Shown here piece after piece: positions 59,358 to 64,000 of a DNA stretch of 64,000 bases (within the stretch, counting starts at the first letter, position 1; every line of letters begins with the position of its first letter). A program made the translations under genes and the position numbers. Below the pieces are notes generated by a model. It was given only the letters and a program-made list of their open reading frames with translations, made no database searches and had not been told where the DNA came from. The DNA is from Desulfobacteraceae bacterium (lineage in GTDB: Bacteria; Desulfobacterota; Desulfobacteria; Desulfobacterales; Desulfosalsimonadaceae), in assembly GCA_011389515.1 (NCBI GenBank), contig JAABUA010000003.1, forward strand, positions 1 to 64,000. Reading direction: 5' to 3'.

Positions 59358-59503
59358 TACAAGCCCTCTCAAAAAGAAGATTTTGGTTCAAGATCAAGGC
59401 GGCGGTGAAATTGAAACCGGAGGCATACTGCAGTATTCCGACGATTTCAATTTCACCGCCAACGAAGATATTGGGGTAAAAGATTTTTTTGAGACAGCTT
59501 GTA
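59358..59503 (+). repeat. TACAAGC hairpin element with 16-base inner stem
   Basis: Outer ends TACAAGCCCTCTC and GAGACAGCTTGTA, inner TTCAAGATCAAGGC and AACGAAGATATTGG, and a perfect 16-base stem GGCGGTGAAATTGAAA (59401-59416) with its inverse (59445-59460); the apex holds the palindrome ATACTGCAGTAT. Together with the composite upstream it fills the 620-base gap 58987-59606. Confidence 0.85.
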
Positions 59504-59606
59504 GTACCAGTGCTTGACATCAATACCAATTTACGTTTTAGTATCTGCAAAGATAGTGAATTATTGCCCCGTCTGTCAAGAAATGGATTTCTCAGGAACG
59601 GCTGTT

Positions 59607-61163
59607 ATGGAAATGAAACATCTGGATAAAAAATGGGACCTCGTGGTCATCGGTGGGGGGATCACCGGCGCAGGCGTTTTGCGGGAAGCCGTTCGAATGG
59701 GCCTGAAAACGCTTTTGGTTGAAAAAAACGATTTTTCCTACGGGACCTCCAGCCGCTCATCCAAGCTGGTGCACGGAGGGCTTCGGTATCTCAAACAGGG
59801 AAGGCTGCATCTGACATACGAATCCGTCCGGCAGCGCCAGCGCCTCCTTGAAGAAGCCCCGGGCCTGGTTGACGAAATCAGCTTTTTGATGCCCGTATAC
59901 CGGAAAAGGGGGCCGGGCAGACTGCCCCTTACCGCAGGGCTGGTCCTCTATGACCTCATGGCCGGGAAAAAGTACCATTCCTACCATGACAAACAGTCTA
60001 TAACCGAAATGATACCGGGGATCGAACCTTCCGACCTGTCCGGCGGATTCCGTTTCATGGACGCGCAAACCGACGATGCACGGCTGGTTTTGCGGCTCAT
60101 CAATGAATCCGTTGAAAACGGCGGCGCCGCAATAAACTATACCTCGGCGACCCGGATTCTCCGCAATGACACGCATGAGGTAACCGGTGTCGCACTGGTC
60201 GATTCCGAAAACGGCCGGCAGATGGAGGTTTCCACGCGGGCCGTCATCAATGCCACCGGCGCATGGGCAGAAACGCTTCACCCGGTCCACGAAAGCGATA
60301 TGCACCTTCGCCCCCTGCGCGGAAGCCACCTGGTTATTCCCGCCGATCGCCTTCCCCTCCTGCAGGCCGTCACCCTGATCCATCCGGAAGACGGCCGCCC
60401 CCTGTTTATCATTCCCTGGGAAGGCGCCCTGATTTTAGGAACGACAGACATCGACCACGGAAAGGATATCAACACAGAGGTCACGGCAACGGCGGAAGAA
60501 GCCAACTACATGATTGAATGCCTGAATTTCTATTTTCCGGAAGCGCGCATTGCCCTTGCCGATTGCGCTTCGTCCTATGCGGGAATCCGGCCGATTCTGA
60601 CAGATAAAAAAGGAACGCTTGATCCGTCCAAGGAATCCCGGGAACATGTTATCTGGGCGGACAAGGGGCTGGTCACCGTAACAGGGGGCAAGCTGACCAC
60701 CTTTCGCATCCTGGCCGGCGACGCCCTTACCGCAGCCGCCCCGTGGCTCCCCGGAAAAACCGCCGTGGACCTGAAAGCGCCGGTTTTTGCAAAAATACGC
60801 CTTCCTGCCCGGGAGAAAAACGGCCTTTCCGCAGACAAATGGCGAAGACTTTACGGGCGATACGGGAAAAAAGCCGAAACCATGGTAAAAAATGCCGCCA
60901 AAAAGGATCTTTCCTTTATTCCGGGAACCCATACCCTCTGGGCGGAGCTGCCGGTGGTGGCAAAGACGGAGCAGATTCGCCACTTGACGGATTTGCTTCT
61001 GCGACGGGTCCGCATGGGAATGCTCCTGAAGCACGGCGGCAAAGAGCACCTGGAAAGGATCCGGCAGCTCTGCGAACCGGTTTTGCCGTGGGACGCCGCC
61101 CGTTGGGAAGAGGAACTGCGGATGTACATGCAATACGTGGATACGGCGCTTCGGGTGCCATGA
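59607..61163 (+). CDS. glpD: FAD-dependent glycerol-3-phosphate dehydrogenase
   Basis: 518 residues from the ATG at 59607 (AGGAACG upstream); in-frame codons before it encode a Cys-containing stretch unlike the family. The N-terminal KWDLVVIGGGITGAGVLREA binds FAD; TSSRSSKLVHGGLRYL is the GlpD/GlpA signature; RPLRGSHLVIP and GTTDIDH follow, then TGGKLTTFR near the end of the FAD part. It oxidises glycerol-3-phosphate to dihydroxyacetone phosphate, passing electrons to quinone. An FGGY kinase gene follows after 114 bases, indicating glycerol or related polyol catabolism. Confidence 0.95.
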   Translation: MEMKHLDKKWDLVVIGGGITGAGVLREAVRMGLKTLLVEKNDFSYGTSSRSSKLVHGGLRYLKQGRLHLTYESVRQRQRLLEEAPGLVDEISFLMPVYRKRGPGRLPLTAGLVLYDLMAGKKYHSYHDKQSITEMIPGIEPSDLSGGFRFMDAQTDDARLVLRLINESVENGGAAINYTSATRILRNDTHEVTGVALVDSENGRQMEVSTRAVINATGAWAETLHPVHESDMHLRPLRGSHLVIPADRLPLLQAVTLIHPEDGRPLFIIPWEGALILGTTDIDHGKDINTEVTATAEEANYMIECLNFYFPEARIALADCASSYAGIRPILTDKKGTLDPSKESREHVIWADKGLVTVTGGKLTTFRILAGDALTAAAPWLPGKTAVDLKAPVFAKIRLPAREKNGLSADKWRRLYGRYGKKAETMVKNAAKKDLSFIPGTHTLWAELPVVAKTEQIRHLTDLLLRRVRMGMLLKHGGKEHLERIRQLCEPVLPWDAARWEEELRMYMQYVDTALRVP

Positions 61164-61277
61164 CCGTTTCCAAATCCACGCGAAGGAAGATGAACATCCC
61201 TTACGGGCACGGCGCTGCCTTGCCCCATACGTCTTTGCTTTGCAACCGACAACCCTCTGCCAAAGGAAAAAACCCCC

Positions 61278-62837
61278 ATGGCCGACAAAGATCTGCTCCT
61301 TTCCATTGACAACGGCACCCAGAGCCTGAAGGCAATGACATTCGACATGGACGGGCAGATGACCGCCATCGTCAAAATTCCTTTTGAGCCCTATTTTTCG
61401 GATAAACCCGGATGGGCCGAACAGGACCCGGAGCTGTACTGGAACACCCTGTGCAGCGCCTGCAAGGGCCTGTGGGAGGACAAACAGGTCGATAAAACCC
61501 GCATTGCCGGCGTCTGCGTCACCACCCAGCGCGGCACGGTCGTCAATGTGGATCCATCCGGAAAACCTCTGCGCCCGGCGATTTTATGGCTTGATCAGCG
61601 GAAAACCGAAGGCCTTCCCCCCATTGGCGGACTGTGGGGGCTGCTGTTCAAGGTAGCCGGTGCAAGCAGCGTCGTTTCCAACTTTCAACGGGAGGCCGAG
61701 GCCAACTGGATCCGGACCCACCAGCCGGACATATGGAAACAAACGCACAGGTATCTGCTTCTATCGGGCTTTCTCAATTACCGGCTCACAGGCGATTTCG
61801 TCGATTCCACGGCAAGCCAGGTGGGCTACGTCCCTTTTGACTTCAAGCGCCTTGACTGGGCCAAATCCTCGGACTGGAAATGGAAGGGGGTAGGAATCCC
61901 CCCGGAGATGCTCCCCCGTCTGTTCGAACCGGGCAATGTCATGGGAAACATCACCGCAGCCTGTTCCCGGGAAACAGGGATTCCCCGGGGGATTCCCGTT
62001 ATTGCCGGGGCCGCGGACAAAGCCTGCGAAGTCATCGGGTCCGGCAGCCTCACGCCGGACATCGGCTGCATCAGCTACGGCACCACCGCCACCATCAACG
62101 TCACCCACAGCAAATACGTGGAGCCGGTGTTTTTGATCCCCCCGTACCCGTCATCCATACCCGGCCAATATTCCATGGAAATTCAGATATTCAGGGGGTA
62201 TTGGATGGTAAGTTGGTTTAAGAACGAGTTCGGGCACAAGGAGATTGAAAAGGCTGAACAAATGGGAACGGAAGCCGAAATTTTGTTTGACCGGCTCATC
62301 GACGACATTCCCCCCGGGTGTACCGGGCTCATGCTGCAGCCCTACTGGACGCCAGGCCTGGTTTTCCCGGGTCCGGAAGCCAAGGGAAGCATCATCGGTT
62401 TCGGAGACATTCATACCCGGGGGCACATCTACCGGGCCATCCTGGAAGGGCTCGCCTACGCGCTGCGCGAAGGAAGGGAGCGCATTGAAAAGCGGACAAA
62501 AATACCCATCACCCAGCTTCGGGTTTCCGGAGGCGGCTCTCAGAGCAGAAATGCCATGCAAGTGACCGCAGACATTTTCAACCTCCCCACCTCACGCCCC
62601 CATCTTTACGAGACATCCGGGCTTGGTGCGGCCATCAACGCGGCCGTGGGGCTGGGGCTGTACCCGAATTACGACAAGGCCATCAGCGCCATGACCCACA
62701 TGGGGGATCGGTTCGAACCCATCGCAGAAAACCACAGGCTCTATGACGATCTCTATCAGAAGGTATATCTCAAGATGTACGACCGCCTGAAGCCTTTGTA
62801 CCAGTCCATCCGGGATATTACCGGTTATCCGGCATAG
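61278..62837 (+). CDS. FGGY-family carbohydrate kinase
   Basis: 519 residues. [18 protein letters not shown] is the N-terminal phosphate loop, [14 protein letters not shown] the sugar-site region, ILWLDQR the catalytic-Asp strand, [12 protein letters not shown] the second ATP loop, and [15 protein letters not shown] with [15 protein letters not shown] the C-terminal FGGY signature. The sequence is nearer xylulokinase-like members than canonical GlpK, yet the upstream neighbour is glpD, so glycerol or a polyol could be the substrate. AAGGA lies before the ATG. Substrate unresolved. Confidence 0.9.
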   Translation: MADKDLLLSIDNGTQSLKAMTFDMDGQMTAIVKIPFEPYFSDKPGWAEQDPELYWNTLCSACKGLWEDKQVDKTRIAGVCVTTQRGTVVNVDPSGKPLRPAILWLDQRKTEGLPPIGGLWGLLFKVAGASSVVSNFQREAEANWIRTHQPDIWKQTHRYLLLSGFLNYRLTGDFVDSTASQVGYVPFDFKRLDWAKSSDWKWKGVGIPPEMLPRLFEPGNVMGNITAACSRETGIPRGIPVIAGAADKACEVIGSGSLTPDIGCISYGTTATINVTHSKYVEPVFLIPPYPSSIPGQYSMEIQIFRGYWMVSWFKNEFGHKEIEKAEQMGTEAEILFDRLIDDIPPGCTGLMLQPYWTPGLVFPGPEAKGSIIGFGDIHTRGHIYRAILEGLAYALREGRERIEKRTKIPITQLRVSGGGSQSRNAMQVTADIFNLPTSRPHLYETSGLGAAINAAVGLGLYPNYDKAISAMTHMGDRFEPIAENHRLYDDLYQKVYLKMYDRLKPLYQSIRDITGYPA

Positions 62838-62903
62838 AGGGCGGGCCAACTCTTTCTGCTGGATTATCGAAATCGAAAAAACGAGGTCCTTTTTTGCACC
62901 CCA

Positions 62904-64000
62904 TCATCCCCCGGCGCAGCGGTCAATGGCTTCCAGGCGTTCTAAAATGGGTGGGTGGGAATAATTGAGCAGCACGTAAAACCAGTGCGGGTTGAGGTTT
63001 GCCAGGTTGTGGGACGCCAGCTTCTTCAGCGCCGTTTTCATCGCCTTTGGATCGCGGGTCGTTTCTGCGGCAAAGCAGTCTGCCTGGTATTCATTTCTCC
63101 GGGAAAAGGCCTGGAAAAACAGGCTGATCACCATGTCGATGGGCGAATACAAAATGGAAAAAAACACCAGCCCGGCATACACCGAAACCTCCTCCAGGAA
63201 AAAGGCCTCTGCCAGCATGGGGGATGTGATAAAGAAGGAAAGCAGGTAAAAAAGAAGCCCTGCCTGTGCAACGGCAGCAGCAAGCATCCACAGAATGTGC
63301 CTTTTCTTGTAGTGCCCCATTTCATGGGCCAGCACCGCAACCAGTTCTTCGGTGGTCTGATTCTCCACAAGGGTGTCGTACAACACGATTTTCCGGTGGC
63401 TTCCAAACCCCGCAAAAAAAGCGTTGGATTTCCCCGAGCGTTTGGAACCGTCCATCACATAGATATTTTTTACAGGAAACCGTATTTTTTGGGCATAGTC
63501 GTAAATGGCGGTTTTCAGCGGCCCGGGGGCAAGGGGTTCAAACCGGTTGAAAAGGGGCATGATCCACGTCGGCACCACAAACTGCATGACCAGCATGAAC
63601 AGGGTAACCGCAACCCAGCAATAGAGCCAGGCAAGGGCCCCGGCATAAACAAAAAACGCGAGAATGCAGGCAAGCACAGCACCGCCGATTGCGGCAGCCA
63701 GCAGAAACTGCTTGAGGATATCGGCTGCAAAAAGCCTTGGCGTGGTTTTATTGAACCCGAAGCGCTCTTCGATCACGAATGTTCCATACACGGAAATCGG
63801 CAGTGCAATAACGGCTTTGGCAAAACCAAGCATACCGATAAAAACAATGCCCCGCAGCACTTCTGATTGCGCGATTTCCCGCACCCACTGATCGAGCATC
63901 GCAAATCCGCCCAGCAACCAGAACCCCAAAAACAATACCAGGTTGAATACGGTCACCACCCACTTGAACCGGGTATTGGCCACGGCGTATTGGATGGACA
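62904..64000 (-). CDS. M48-family membrane metallopeptidase (Ste24-like), N-terminus outside window
   Basis: The frame stays open to base 64000; the GTG at 63983 is in the middle of the family motif YxxANTRF, so the true start lies beyond the window. Several membrane helices are visible, with NIYVMDGSKRSGKSNAFFAG, VLYDTLVENQTTEELVAVLAHEMGHY (HExxH zinc site in HEMGH), the second helix pair, and EYQADCFAAE with the third zinc ligand. The family processes CAAX-type prenylated proteins in eukaryotes and takes part in membrane-protein quality control in bacteria. It converges on the FGGY kinase gene, with an H-element scrap (62861-62884) in the gap. Confidence 0.95.
   Translation of the reverse strand, partial: SIQYAVANTRFKWVVTVFNLVLFLGFWLLGGFAMLDQWVREIAQSEVLRGIVFIGMLGFAKAVIALPISVYGTFVIEERFGFNKTTPRLFAADILKQFLLAAAIGGAVLACILAFFVYAGALAWLYCWVAVTLFMLVMQFVVPTWIMPLFNRFEPLAPGPLKTAIYDYAQKIRFPVKNIYVMDGSKRSGKSNAFFAGFGSHRKIVLYDTLVENQTTEELVAVLAHEMGHYKKRHILWMLAAAVAQAGLLFYLLSFFITSPMLAEAFFLEEVSVYAGLVFFSILYSPIDMVISLFFQAFSRRNEYQADCFAAETTRDPKAMKTALKKLASHNLANLNPHWFYVLLNYSHPPILERLEAIDRCAGG

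Noticed and set aside
62955-63866. 303-codon open frame antisense to the M48 peptidase gene
   Set aside because: The opposite strand encodes an intact peptidase with zinc motifs; this frame has no recognisable domain.

Overview
The window reads as chromosomal DNA of an anaerobic, probably sulfate-reducing bacterium of the Desulfobacterota (Desulfobacterales-like). This rests on HdrA/MvhD/HdrBC-type flavin and iron-sulfur modules, many PAS histidine kinases with a Cys-rich PAS type, a rapZ-PTS IIA pair, an EF-G of the mitochondrial-EFG1-like (spd) type, a rubrerythrin-family protein, and intergenic space filled with short palindromic interspersed elements. The taxon is an inference; no 16S rRNA gene is present.

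Layout. 1-3653: housekeeping run (rapZ end, PTS IIA, rimI, gap, tpiA, secG, tRNA-Leu). 3672-8277: two PAS histidine kinases, a kinase remnant, decayed repeats and a 54-residue membrane peptide gene. 8299-12416: a leftward set (AsnB-type synthetase, GCS2-type ligase, glutaredoxin, PilZ protein) divergent from a bacterial CULT (cereblon-ligand-domain) protein. 12949-20671: EF-G, a P-loop ATPase, mnmA, mtaB, merR, an enoyl-CoA hydratase-family gene and a ThiF-like E1 gene, separated by repeats. 20975-30825: a hisF-like/guaA-ATPPase-like pair, a lipoprotein amidase, a long GH13-type enzyme, PolX and a chalcone-isomerase-like/OmpA fusion.

31081-48176 is the centrepiece. Ten leftward genes from 45154 to 31081 are tightly spaced: a TusA-like protein without the catalytic Cys, HdrA with an NfnB/GltD-like insertion, MvhD, an FrhB/FdhB-like ferredoxin protein, a double HdrA with an embedded response-regulator receiver domain, HdrC, HdrB, then a membrane PAS kinase, a stand-alone receiver and a receiver-PAS kinase. 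The leader carries a textbook sigma-54 promoter preceded by TGTTAA/TTAACA palindromes. The divergent neighbour is a PAS-AAA-Fis sigma-54 activator, followed by a receiver-kinase. This looks like an electron-bifurcating Hdr complex controlled transcriptionally by sigma-54 and possibly post-translationally by phosphorylation of HdrA itself.

48205-64000: phosphoglucomutase, two lipoproteins (lipase-like, MltF-like), a rubrerythrin-family protein, an RND efflux operon with a small PII-like protein, an inositol-monophosphatase-family enzyme, glycerol-3-phosphate dehydrogenase, an FGGY kinase and the 3' part of an M48 peptidase gene. Intergenic repeats fall into three or four modular families that nest in one another and in places abut stop codons and ribosome binding sites.
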